Assembly: GCF_017676345.1 (NCBI RefSeq)
Contig: NZ_JAFFZM010000028.1
Location: forward strand, 17,322 to 81,321
Reading direction: 5' to 3'
Source of the DNA: Streptomyces smyrnaeus
GTDB lineage: Bacteria > Actinomycetota > Actinomycetes > Streptomycetales > Streptomycetaceae
Length of the DNA stretch: 64,000 bases
The notes under the pieces were generated by a model, which had not been told where the DNA came from, did not search any database, and saw nothing but the letters and a program-made list of their open reading frames with translations. Position numbers and translations under genes: made by a program. Shown in pieces: positions 43,238 through 50,856 of this stretch; within the stretch, counting starts at the first letter, position 1, and the number at the start of each line of letters is the position of its first letter.

Positions 43238-44250
43238 GCGAGAGCCGCACCGTACTGCTGACGGGGGCCTCCGGGGTCGTCGGCCGGGCAGTCCTGCAGG
43301 AGGCGCCGGGCCGCCCCCTCCGGCTGATATCGATGACCAGGCCGCGGGGCACCGCGCTGCCCGCCGACGCCGGGGAACAGCTGGCGGCCGATCTGGCCGA
43401 GCCCCGCTTCGGCCTGGACGAGGACAGCTACCGGGCGCTGGCCCGCGACGTGGACACCGTCATCCACTCGGCCGGGCTGACCGAGTGGGGCCTGCCGGAC
43501 GAGCGCTACCGACCGGTCAATGTGGAGGGCACCCGCCGGGTGATCGAGTTCGCCGAGGTGTCCGGCGCCACGGTCCACTTCATGAGCACCGCGTTCGTCG
43601 CCGCGCTGTCGGCGGGCGCGCCGCACCGGCTCAGCGAGACCAACGTCACCACCAACTACGTACGCTCCAAACTCCGTTCCGAGCAGCTGCTGCGCGACAG
43701 CGGACTGCCGCACACCGTCTTCCGGCCGACCAATCTGATCGGCGACTCCCGGACCGGCTGGACCTCCCGAGGGCAGATCGTCCAGCTGATGTCGGACTGG
43801 ATCAGCCGCGGGCGCGCGCCGTTCCTCCCGGTGCACCGCGGCAACCGGATCGACGTCGTACCCCAGGACCTGCTCGCCAAGGCGGTACTGCGCTGTATCG
43901 AACTGGGCGACGACAGCGGGGAGTTCTGGGTGACGTACGGCGAGGAGGCGATGGACATGGAGACCGCCGTCGAGGTGTGCGCCAAGCACGCCGCCTCGCT
44001 CGGGCGGCCACTGGCCCCGCCGCCGGTCACCGACCCCGACACCCTCGACCCCGAGGAGCTGCGTCGGCTTGCCCCACTGGCCCGCTCCTACCTCTCGGTG
44101 CTGCGGGACGTCAGCGAGGTGACCCGGTGCTGCGGCGGCGTACTGCCCACCTCGATGCCCTCGCTGCGCGAACGCTACGGAGTCCCGCACGTCGTGGACA
44201 CGGACGCCTACGCGCGAACCCTCGCCTACGCCTCCGCCCACCTCAGCTAG
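43234..44250 (+). CDS. Thioester-reductase/epimerase-like extended SDR
   Basis: 338 residues; ATG overlaps the previous stop (ATGA). N-terminal NADP motif VLLTGASGVVGRAVLQEA, DTVIHSAGLTEWGLPDE, YRPVNVEGTRRVIEFA, STAFVAAL, and the catalytic Y-x-x-x-K as NYVRSK, then FRPTNLIGDSRTG. This is the pattern of NAD-dependent epimerases and of carrier-bound thioester reductases (Lys2/TR-domain type). A role in reductive release of the acyl-ACP as an aldehyde fits the context but is inference. Confidence 0.85.
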   Translation: MSESRTVLLTGASGVVGRAVLQEAPGRPLRLISMTRPRGTALPADAGEQLAADLAEPRFGLDEDSYRALARDVDTVIHSAGLTEWGLPDERYRPVNVEGTRRVIEFAEVSGATVHFMSTAFVAALSAGAPHRLSETNVTTNYVRSKLRSEQLLRDSGLPHTVFRPTNLIGDSRTGWTSRGQIVQLMSDWISRGRAPFLPVHRGNRIDVVPQDLLAKAVLRCIELGDDSGEFWVTYGEEAMDMETAVEVCAKHAASLGRPLAPPPVTDPDTLDPEELRRLAPLARSYLSVLRDVSEVTRCCGGVLPTSMPSLRERYGVPHVVDTDAYARTLAYASAHLS

Positions 44251-44271
44251 CGAGCCGGAAAGGACGCAACC

Positions 44272-45198
44272 GTGAACCAGGACGCGCATGAGGAGTGGCA
44301 GCCGCCGCTGCTGGACAAGACCGTCGCCGTGGTCACCGGCGCCAGCCGGGGCGTGGGACGCGGCATCGCGCTCGCCCTGGGCAGCGCGGGCGCGACGGTG
44401 TACGTCACCGGGCGCAGCACCCGCGCCGCCGGCCGCACCGAGGACCTGCCGGGAACGGTGGACGACACCGCCGAGGAGGTCACAGCGCGCGGCGGCACCG
44501 GCATCGCGGTGCGCTGCGACCACCGCTCCAGCAACGACAACCAGGCGCTGGCCGACCGGCTCGCGGCCGAGCACGGCTCCCTGGACCTGCTGGTGAACAA
44601 CGCCTGGGCCGGCTACGAGCGCTCCGCCGACGTCCGCTTCGACGCCCCCTACTGGAAGCAGCCGATGTGGCGGTACGAGCTGTGCGAGGGCTCGCTGCGC
44701 GCCCAGTACGACGTGACGAGGCTGCTCACCCCGCTGATGATCGAGCAGCAGCGGGGACTGATCGTCGGCATCGGCTTCACCGACGGCGACACCTACCTCG
44801 GTCAGGCCGCCTACGACGTGTTCAAGTCGGCGAGCGACCGGCTCAGCAAGGCGTTCGCCGCGGACCTGCGCAAGCAGCGGGTCGCCTCCCTCTCGCTGCA
44901 CCCCGGCTTCGTACGCACCGAGCGGGTGGAGGCGGCCTGGGAGGCGCTGGGCGACGGCCCCGCCGCGGTCGTCCACTCGCCCGAGTACGTGGGCCGGGCG
45001 ATCGTCCATCTGGCCGCCGACCCGCAGGTGCTGGACCGCTCCGGGAAGGTGCTCTCGACCGGCGACCTGGCCGAGGAGTACGGCTTCAGCGACATCGACG
45101 GCCGGCAGCTGCCCGCCTTCCGCCTGGAGGGCCGGATGAGCCTCGCCACCCGCATGGACCGGCTGAACCAGGTCGTCGCCCGGGCCGGCACCTCCTGA
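44272..45198 (+). CDS. Classical SDR oxidoreductase
   Basis: 308 residues from GTG 44272 with AAAGGA upstream. Cofactor loop VVTGASRGVGRGIALALG, the structural NNAWAG, and the catalytic YDVFK. It is larger than a typical SDR, with an extra C-terminal part (HPGFVRTERVEAAW onward) as in DHRS1-like proteins. The canonical catalytic serine region reads IVGIGFTDGDTY, where Ser is not obvious (Gly/Thr present), so the active site may deviate. It follows the reductase gene by 21 bases in the same unit. Confidence 0.87.
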   Translation: MNQDAHEEWQPPLLDKTVAVVTGASRGVGRGIALALGSAGATVYVTGRSTRAAGRTEDLPGTVDDTAEEVTARGGTGIAVRCDHRSSNDNQALADRLAAEHGSLDLLVNNAWAGYERSADVRFDAPYWKQPMWRYELCEGSLRAQYDVTRLLTPLMIEQQRGLIVGIGFTDGDTYLGQAAYDVFKSASDRLSKAFAADLRKQRVASLSLHPGFVRTERVEAAWEALGDGPAAVVHSPEYVGRAIVHLAADPQVLDRSGKVLSTGDLAEEYGFSDIDGRQLPAFRLEGRMSLATRMDRLNQVVARAGTS

Positions 45199-45334
45199 CC
45201 GGCCGGGCAGCGGGTCGGCACGGGAGCGGCCGTGACCCGCCTCGGCGCCCCGCATCGTGCTCCCGGGCGCCCCGAGCCCGGCACCCACCCCCACCCCGCT
45301 GTGTTCCCACAGCACGACGAAAAGGAGGAGCCCT

Positions 45335-46807
45335 ATGGGCAGGGGAACAGCCCGGTCCACCGCGGGACCCGAATCCGCCGCGGCACCCAAGGCAGCCGGC
45401 CTCGCGCTCGCGGTGACCTGCGGTGCGCAGTTCATGGTGATCATCGACGACACCGTCGTCGCCATGGCGCTGCCGACCATCCGCAGCAGCCTCGATTTCG
45501 ACCGCGCCTCGCTGGCCTGGGTCGTCGATGCCTACATGCTGCTGTTCGGCGGTTTCCTGGTGCTCGGTGGCCGCTGCGCCGACCTGTTCGGCCGCCGCCG
45601 GGTGTTCCTCACCGGACTGGGGGTCTTCACCCTCGCCTCGCTCGCGTGCGGACTGGCCAACTCGCCCGGCATGCTGATCGTGGCCCGCGGCGCCCAGGGG
45701 TTCGGGGCGGCGCTGCTGAGCCCGGCCGCACTGGCCATCCTCATCACCGTCTTCACCCAGGCCAAGGAGCGGCGCAGGGCGCTGGGCGTCTGGGGTGGTC
45801 TCACCGGCATCTCCGGGGTCTCCGGAGTGCTGCTGGGCGGGGTCATCACCGATCTCATCGACTGGCGGTGGGTGTTCTTCGTCAACATCCCGATCGGCGC
45901 GCTGCTGTTCGCCCTCGCACTGCGGCCCACGCTCGCCGACCGTGACGCGGGGCCCGCCAAGCGGCCCGCGACCGACGGCACCGGGGCCGTTCTCATCACC
46001 GGGGCGCTGCTGCTGCTCGTCTACACCGTCATCAGCACCAACCACCGCCCGTGGGGGTCCGCCGCAACGGTGGGGGGTCTCATCGGCTCCGCGGTGCTGC
46101 TGGCCGCCTTCGTGGTGCGGGAGCAGCGCGCTCCCGAACCGCTGATCCGGCTCGGCCTGTTCGCCAACCGGCAGATCTCCACCGCCAATGTGATGATGCT
46201 GCTCGCCGCCTCGGGGCTGTACGGGATCTTCTTCTTCCTGACCCAGTACATGCAGAACCTGCTGCACTGGTCGCCGCTGAAGGCGGGCCTGTCCTGGGCT
46301 CCTTTCGGCGTCACGATGGCGGTCTTCTCCGGAATCGCGATCCAGCTGCTGCCGAAGGTGGGCAGCCGTGTCCTGTGTCTGGTCGGCCTCGGTTCGGCGA
46401 CCCTCGGGCTCGGCCTGCTGCTCAGGACGCCGCTGCAGGCGTCGTACCCCACCGACCTGCTGCCGACCCTGCTGCTGTGCGCGGCCGGCTACGGGCTGGC
46501 CATGGTGCCGCTGGTGGTGGCGGCCGTCAGCGGGGTGCCCAAGGCCGACTCCGGAGCGGCCTCCGGGGTGCTCAACACCGGCCAGCAGATCGGCGGCGCG
46601 ATCGGACTCGCGGTCCTGGCCACCCTCGCGAGCAACCGGCTGGACGACGAGATCTCCTCCGGCACCGCGGTACCGGACGCGCTGCTGACCAGCTTCCACT
46701 CGGCGTTCCTGGTCGGAACGGTGCTCACCGCGTGCGCCGCGCTGCTGTCGCTGGCGCTGCCCGCGCTGCGTACCGAGTTCGACCCGGAGACCACCTCGGG
46801 CGTCTGA
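45335..46807 (+). CDS. MFS drug/metabolite exporter (DHA2, 14-TM)
   Basis: 490 residues from ATG 45335 with AAGGAGGAG upstream. It has 14 expected membrane segments. Motifs: VIIDDTVVAMALPTI, the cluster A motif GGRCADLFGRRRVFLTG after TM2, and motif C near GISGVSGVLLGGVI. Relatives export antibiotics and dyes by proton antiport. Within this unit it is the obvious self-resistance or product-export gene. The gap of 136 bases upstream may contain a secondary promoter. Confidence 0.93.
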   Translation: MGRGTARSTAGPESAAAPKAAGLALAVTCGAQFMVIIDDTVVAMALPTIRSSLDFDRASLAWVVDAYMLLFGGFLVLGGRCADLFGRRRVFLTGLGVFTLASLACGLANSPGMLIVARGAQGFGAALLSPAALAILITVFTQAKERRRALGVWGGLTGISGVSGVLLGGVITDLIDWRWVFFVNIPIGALLFALALRPTLADRDAGPAKRPATDGTGAVLITGALLLLVYTVISTNHRPWGSAATVGGLIGSAVLLAAFVVREQRAPEPLIRLGLFANRQISTANVMMLLAASGLYGIFFFLTQYMQNLLHWSPLKAGLSWAPFGVTMAVFSGIAIQLLPKVGSRVLCLVGLGSATLGLGLLLRTPLQASYPTDLLPTLLLCAAGYGLAMVPLVVAAVSGVPKADSGAASGVLNTGQQIGGAIGLAVLATLASNRLDDEISSGTAVPDALLTSFHSAFLVGTVLTACAALLSLALPALRTEFDPETTSGV

Positions 46808-46837
46808 TCCCGCGCAACCGGACCCCGACGCCGCCGC

Positions 46838-46920
46838 AGGACAGCACGACAGCGCTTCAGCACGTCAGCGCTTCAGCACGTCAGAACCTCGACACCCGAC
46901 AGGACAGCACGACAGGACGA
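46838..46920. repeat. Short tandem and direct repeats between exporter and desaturase genes
   Basis: A 16-base unit AGCGCTTCAGCACGTC occurs twice in perfect tandem (46851-46866, 46867-46882). A 15-base unit AGGACAGCACGACAG occurs at 46838-46852 and 46901-46915. They lie in the 167-base gap before the desaturase gene and are not coding. Confidence 0.9.
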
Positions 46921-46974
46921 CCAGTCAGGGCATGACCAGGCACGGCAGAAAAGAGAGAAGAGGACAACAGGGAT

Positions 46975-47985
46975 ATGGACGGCAAGGAACACCGCTGGTA
47001 CATGCTCGTCGCGTCGCTGGTGCCGCTGCTCGCACTCGGCGCAGCCATGGTGCTGGCCTGGAACCACATCTTCGGCTGGACCGACGTCCTGGTCACGCTG
47101 ATCATGTACGTCATATCGGGCCTCGGCATCTCCACCGGATACCACCGGATGCTGACGCACCGCTCGTTCGAGACCTACAAGCCGATCCGCGTCGCTCTCG
47201 CCACGGCCGGAGTGGTGGCCGGCCAGGGCCCGCCGATCATCTGGGCGGCCCACCACCGCAAACACCACCGGGTCGCCGACAAGGAGGGTGACCCGCACAG
47301 CCCGCACCTCGGTTTCGAACCCGGGTTCAAGGGCGCGGTGGCCGGGATGTGGCACGCGCACCTGGGCTGGCTCTTCGACCAGGGGCTCAAGTCCGACCCC
47401 ATCCGCTACTGCCCCGACCTGGTCCGGGAGCGGCCGCTGCGCTGGCTCAGCGAGAACTTCGTCGCCGTCGTCGCCGCCGGCATCCTGCTGCCCGGCCTGC
47501 TGGCCTTCGCTGTCAGCGGGGGCTCGGTCCAGGCGCTGCTGACCGGCATCCTGTGGGGCGGTCTGGTGCGGATCTTCCTGATCAACCACATGACGTACGC
47601 GGTGAACTCCATCGGCCACTACTTCGGCCGCCGGCGGTTCACCACGACCGACCATTCCCGCAACGTCGCCTGGCTCGCGCTGCCGTCCTTCGGTGAGGCG
47701 TGGCACAACAACCACCACGCCTTCCCCCGCTCCGCGCGGCACGGGATGAAGTGGCACGAGGTCGATCTCTCGGCCGTCTTCATCTGGAGCCTGGAGCGCA
47801 CCCGGCTGGCCTGGAAGGTCATCCGGATCGATCCGGAGCGGATGACGATGCGCGAGGCCGGGATCAGCCGGGTCAGCGGCAGCAAGCTCAGCCGGGAGGA
47901 GCTGCTCGTCGAGCAGCAGCGCATCGCCCCCATGGCGCACCGGTCCCGCGACGGTTCCGACGTCTCCCTCGTGGACGTGGAGTAG
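46975..47985 (+). CDS. Membrane fatty-acyl desaturase (acyl-CoA/acyl-ACP delta-9 type)
   Basis: 336 residues. Three diiron His-box regions are visible: GYHRMLTHRSFE, HHRKHHRVADKEGD and EAWHNNHHAF, plus NSIGHYFG, as in delta-9 acyl-CoA desaturases. Four membrane segments are expected (for example WYMLVASLVPLLALGAAM, FVAVVAAGILLPGLLAFAV). It inserts a double bond in an acyl chain using O2 and electrons from a ferredoxin or similar donor, not encoded here. Homologues paired with an AMP ligase and a dedicated ACP (JamB in jamABC) make terminal alkynes or alkenes. It is two bases upstream of the AMP ligase gene. Confidence 0.92.
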   Translation: MDGKEHRWYMLVASLVPLLALGAAMVLAWNHIFGWTDVLVTLIMYVISGLGISTGYHRMLTHRSFETYKPIRVALATAGVVAGQGPPIIWAAHHRKHHRVADKEGDPHSPHLGFEPGFKGAVAGMWHAHLGWLFDQGLKSDPIRYCPDLVRERPLRWLSENFVAVVAAGILLPGLLAFAVSGGSVQALLTGILWGGLVRIFLINHMTYAVNSIGHYFGRRRFTTTDHSRNVAWLALPSFGEAWHNNHHAFPRSARHGMKWHEVDLSAVFIWSLERTRLAWKVIRIDPERMTMREAGISRVSGSKLSREELLVEQQRIAPMAHRSRDGSDVSLVDVE

Positions 47986-47987
47986 CC

Positions 47988-49634
47988 ATGGCAGCCACCG
48001 GCACCGAACTGTGGGACCTGCTGCTGCGCGGCCGGTCCCGGGGAGTCCTGCACCACTGGGACGGCGAGGACTTCGGGCACACCCCGTGGCGTGAGGTCGT
48101 CCAGGAGGCGCACGGCATGGCCGCCACGCTCCGTGCGGCCGGCGTGCGCCCCGGGACCCGGGTCGCGACCGTGCTGACCAACTCGGCGCACACCGTACGC
48201 GGACTGCTCGCGATCTGGCTGGCAGGCGGTGCCGTCGCGTCCTTCCCGCTGCCGGCCCGCGGCCAGACCCCCGAGGAGTACGGGAGCCAGCTGACGCGGC
48301 TGACCGAGCGGCTCGACGCCGCGGTGCTGCTGACGGACGAGGCCATGGTGCCGCTGGTGCCCGCCGAACTGGCCGCGCGGCTCCCGGTCCTCACCTGGAC
48401 CTCGCTGTACGGCGACGGGCACCTCGACCCGTCGCCGCCCGGGCCGGAGGAGATCGCCTTCGTCCAGTACTCGTCCGGCAGCACCAGCCTGCCGAAGGGG
48501 TGCGCGCTCACCTCCCGCGCCATCGCCACACATCTGCAGATGCTCTACGGGCTGGCGGACGGGCGGGTCGGCGCCGAGACGATCGTCTCCTGGCTGCCGC
48601 TCTCCCACGACATGGGCATCTTCGGAACCCTGTTGAACGCCTGGGCGTTCGACTACGACTTCGTCCTCTCCTCACCGGAACGCTTCGGGATGGCGCCGCG
48701 CACCTGGTTCCGGGACATGTCGAGGTTCGGGGCCACCATGTCCGCCGGCACGAACACCGCCCTGTATCTGGCCGCCCGGGCGCAGGGCAGCACGCCGCTG
48801 CCGAAGCCGCTCGCCCTGAAGGTCTTCGTGGTGGGCGCCGAGCGGGTGGACGCGGCGACCCTGGAGACCACCATGGCCGCGTTCGGGCCCTCGGGCCTGT
48901 CCCGGGCGGCGTTCATGCCCGCGTACGGCATGGCCGAGGCGACCCTGGCGGTCGCCAGCAGCCCGACGGGACAGGACCCGGTCACCCGCAGCTTCGACGC
49001 GGCGGCGCTGGTGGAGGGCGAGGTCGTCGAGGTGGCCGACGACGCCCCGGGCGCGACCCAGCTGGTGTCCAACGGCCCGCCGCTGCCCGGGGTCACGGTG
49101 ACCACCCAGGAGCCGGGCCGGGTCTCCCAGCTCCTGGTCTCCTCCCCCAGTCTGGCCTCCGGATATCTCGGGGACCCCGAGCGCACGGCCGAGCGGTTCC
49201 GGGACGGCGTACTGCACACCGGCGATCTGGGCTTCGTCCACAAGGGCGAGGTGTACTTCGTCGGCCGGGCCGACGACCTGATCTCGGTGGGCGGGCGCAA
49301 CGTGTACACCAGCGAGATCGAGTCGGCGATCGAGGCCCTCGGCCCGGTCCGCAAGGGGTGCTCGGCGCTGGTGGACGTGGCCGACGGCGGCATCTCCCGG
49401 CTGGTCCTGCTGCTCGAACCCAAGCGCCGGAGCGACGACTTCCATCTGATCGCCGGCCGGGCCGCCACCGTCGCCCGGGAGAAGTCGGGCATCGCACTCG
49501 CCGAGTGCGTCTTCGTGGAGCGCGGCCATCTGCCCCGGACACCCAGCGGGAAGATCCAGCGCTTCCGCTGCCGGGCCGCCCTGGGGCCGGACGGGGGCGA
49601 GCTGAAGACCCTCGCCCGGGTCCCCCTCGGCTGA
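47988..49634 (+). CDS. Fatty acyl-AMP ligase (FAAL-like)
   Basis: 548 residues from ATG 47988. The P-loop A3 motif is FVQYSSGSTSLPKGC, with SWLPLSHDMG, the A5 region YGMAEATLAV, A7 HTGDLGFVHKGEVYFVGR and A10 RTPSGKIQR with the adenylating lysine. The SSGSTSxPKG and LPLYHDMG-type signatures are those of fatty acyl-AMP ligases, which transfer acyl groups to ACP and not CoA. The free-standing ACP of the cluster is the expected acceptor. Confidence 0.92.
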   Translation: MAATGTELWDLLLRGRSRGVLHHWDGEDFGHTPWREVVQEAHGMAATLRAAGVRPGTRVATVLTNSAHTVRGLLAIWLAGGAVASFPLPARGQTPEEYGSQLTRLTERLDAAVLLTDEAMVPLVPAELAARLPVLTWTSLYGDGHLDPSPPGPEEIAFVQYSSGSTSLPKGCALTSRAIATHLQMLYGLADGRVGAETIVSWLPLSHDMGIFGTLLNAWAFDYDFVLSSPERFGMAPRTWFRDMSRFGATMSAGTNTALYLAARAQGSTPLPKPLALKVFVVGAERVDAATLETTMAAFGPSGLSRAAFMPAYGMAEATLAVASSPTGQDPVTRSFDAAALVEGEVVEVADDAPGATQLVSNGPPLPGVTVTTQEPGRVSQLLVSSPSLASGYLGDPERTAERFRDGVLHTGDLGFVHKGEVYFVGRADDLISVGGRNVYTSEIESAIEALGPVRKGCSALVDVADGGISRLVLLLEPKRRSDDFHLIAGRAATVAREKSGIALAECVFVERGHLPRTPSGKIQRFRCRAALGPDGGELKTLARVPLG

Positions 49635-49670
49635 CCCGCCCCTTGGCCACCGCTCGAGAAAGGGATTCCC

Positions 49671-50768
49671 ATGCCCCAGGACCGCTCGGCGCAGCCGGGC
49701 TTCTTCACCGCCACCGAGATCGTCGGCCGGGAGGACTGGCTGCGCCTCCACCTCAACGAGAACCCGTACGGTCCACCGCCCGGCACGGTCGATGACGTGT
49801 GCGCGGAGGCATCACGTCATCTCAACCGCTACCCGGACAGCGAGTGCGGACTGCTGCGGGAGCGCCTGGCCGAACGCTTCCGGGTGGCACCCGACATGAT
49901 CGCGGTCGGCAACGGTACCGACGAACTGGTGCTGCTCGCCTCGATGACGTTCCTGCGCGAGCCCGGCAGTTGTGTCGTCACCACGGCCACCACCTTCCCC
50001 GGATACGTGACCTCGGCGGCGGCCGTGGGCGCGCCCGCACATGTCGTCCCGCTGGTGGACGCGGCGATCCCGGTCGCCGGCATCACCGCCGCCATGCGGC
50101 AGGGCGCCGCCCTCGCTTTCGTCTGCAATCCGCTCAACCCCACCGGCGCGCTGCTCAACCGCGAGGAGGTCATGCAGCTGATCGACGCCGCCGAAAGCAG
50201 CGGCACCGTGCTGGTCTTCGACGAGGCCTACCTCGACTTCGCCGGCCCCGCCCACGAGTTCGCGCTCGAAGCGGTGCGCGAGGGGCGGCGGGTACTGGTG
50301 ACCCGCACCTTCTCCAAGGCCTGGGGCCTCGCCTCGGTACGCGCGGGCTTCGCCCTCGGTCCGCCGGAGCTGATCGGGCGGATCGGCACCACGGCGACGG
50401 CGCTGCCCTTCAACGTCAACCGCCAGGCACAGCGGGCCGCGCTGCGAGCCCTGGAGGCACCCGAGCACCTGGACCGGGTACGCGCGGACAACACCAGGGT
50501 CAGGGAGCTGCTGTGCAAGACCCTGGACTCGCTGGGTCTCGGCCACTGGCCCACGGCGGCGAACTTCGTGATGGTCCAGGTTCCGGGGCAGGGTGCCGAA
50601 CCGGGCGACAGCACCCGCCTCGCGGCCCGTCTCGCCGAGGAGCACCACATCCTCGTCCGCGATCTGACCGTACTCGGGCTGCCCGGCCGGCTGCGTGTCT
50701 CGGTCGGTACCCAGGCGGAGGTCGAGCGCCTGGCCACGGCCCTCACCCAGCTGCTCGGCCGCCGCTGA
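49671..50768 (+). CDS. HisC-like class I/II aminotransferase
   Basis: 365-residue PLP enzyme resembling histidinol-phosphate aminotransferase. Motifs: LRLHLNENPYGPPP, RYPDSECGLLRERLAERF, NGTDELVLL, FVCNPLNPTGALL, VFDEAYLDFAG, and the PLP lysine in TRTFSKAWGLASVRAGFALG (about residue 215). No histidine biosynthetic gene is nearby, so it is probably recruited to aminate an aldehyde or ketone of the pathway, giving an amine or amino alcohol. AAAGGG lies in the 36-base gap after the ligase gene. Confidence 0.9.
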   Translation: MPQDRSAQPGFFTATEIVGREDWLRLHLNENPYGPPPGTVDDVCAEASRHLNRYPDSECGLLRERLAERFRVAPDMIAVGNGTDELVLLASMTFLREPGSCVVTTATTFPGYVTSAAAVGAPAHVVPLVDAAIPVAGITAAMRQGAALAFVCNPLNPTGALLNREEVMQLIDAAESSGTVLVFDEAYLDFAGPAHEFALEAVREGRRVLVTRTFSKAWGLASVRAGFALGPPELIGRIGTTATALPFNVNRQAQRAALRALEAPEHLDRVRADNTRVRELLCKTLDSLGLGHWPTAANFVMVQVPGQGAEPGDSTRLAARLAEEHHILVRDLTVLGLPGRLRVSVGTQAEVERLATALTQLLGRR

Positions 50769-50856
50769 CCCAGCTGTGGCGCCGAGCGCCGTCCGATGCG
50801 GAGCCGCGTTCCGACGCCGGGTCCACATGTCTCACGAAAGGAGCGGGAAACCGGCC

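Noticed and set aside
43126..45480. 784-codon leftward open frame opposite the reductase and SDR genes
   Set aside because: Shadow frame; composition is Gly/Arg/Val-rich filler and both opposite-strand genes are complete and overlapping by start/stop codons.
49671..50768. Housekeeping histidinol-phosphate aminotransferase
   Set aside because: It resembles HisC, but no other his gene is near and it sits inside the acyl-pathway unit, so a specialised role is preferred.
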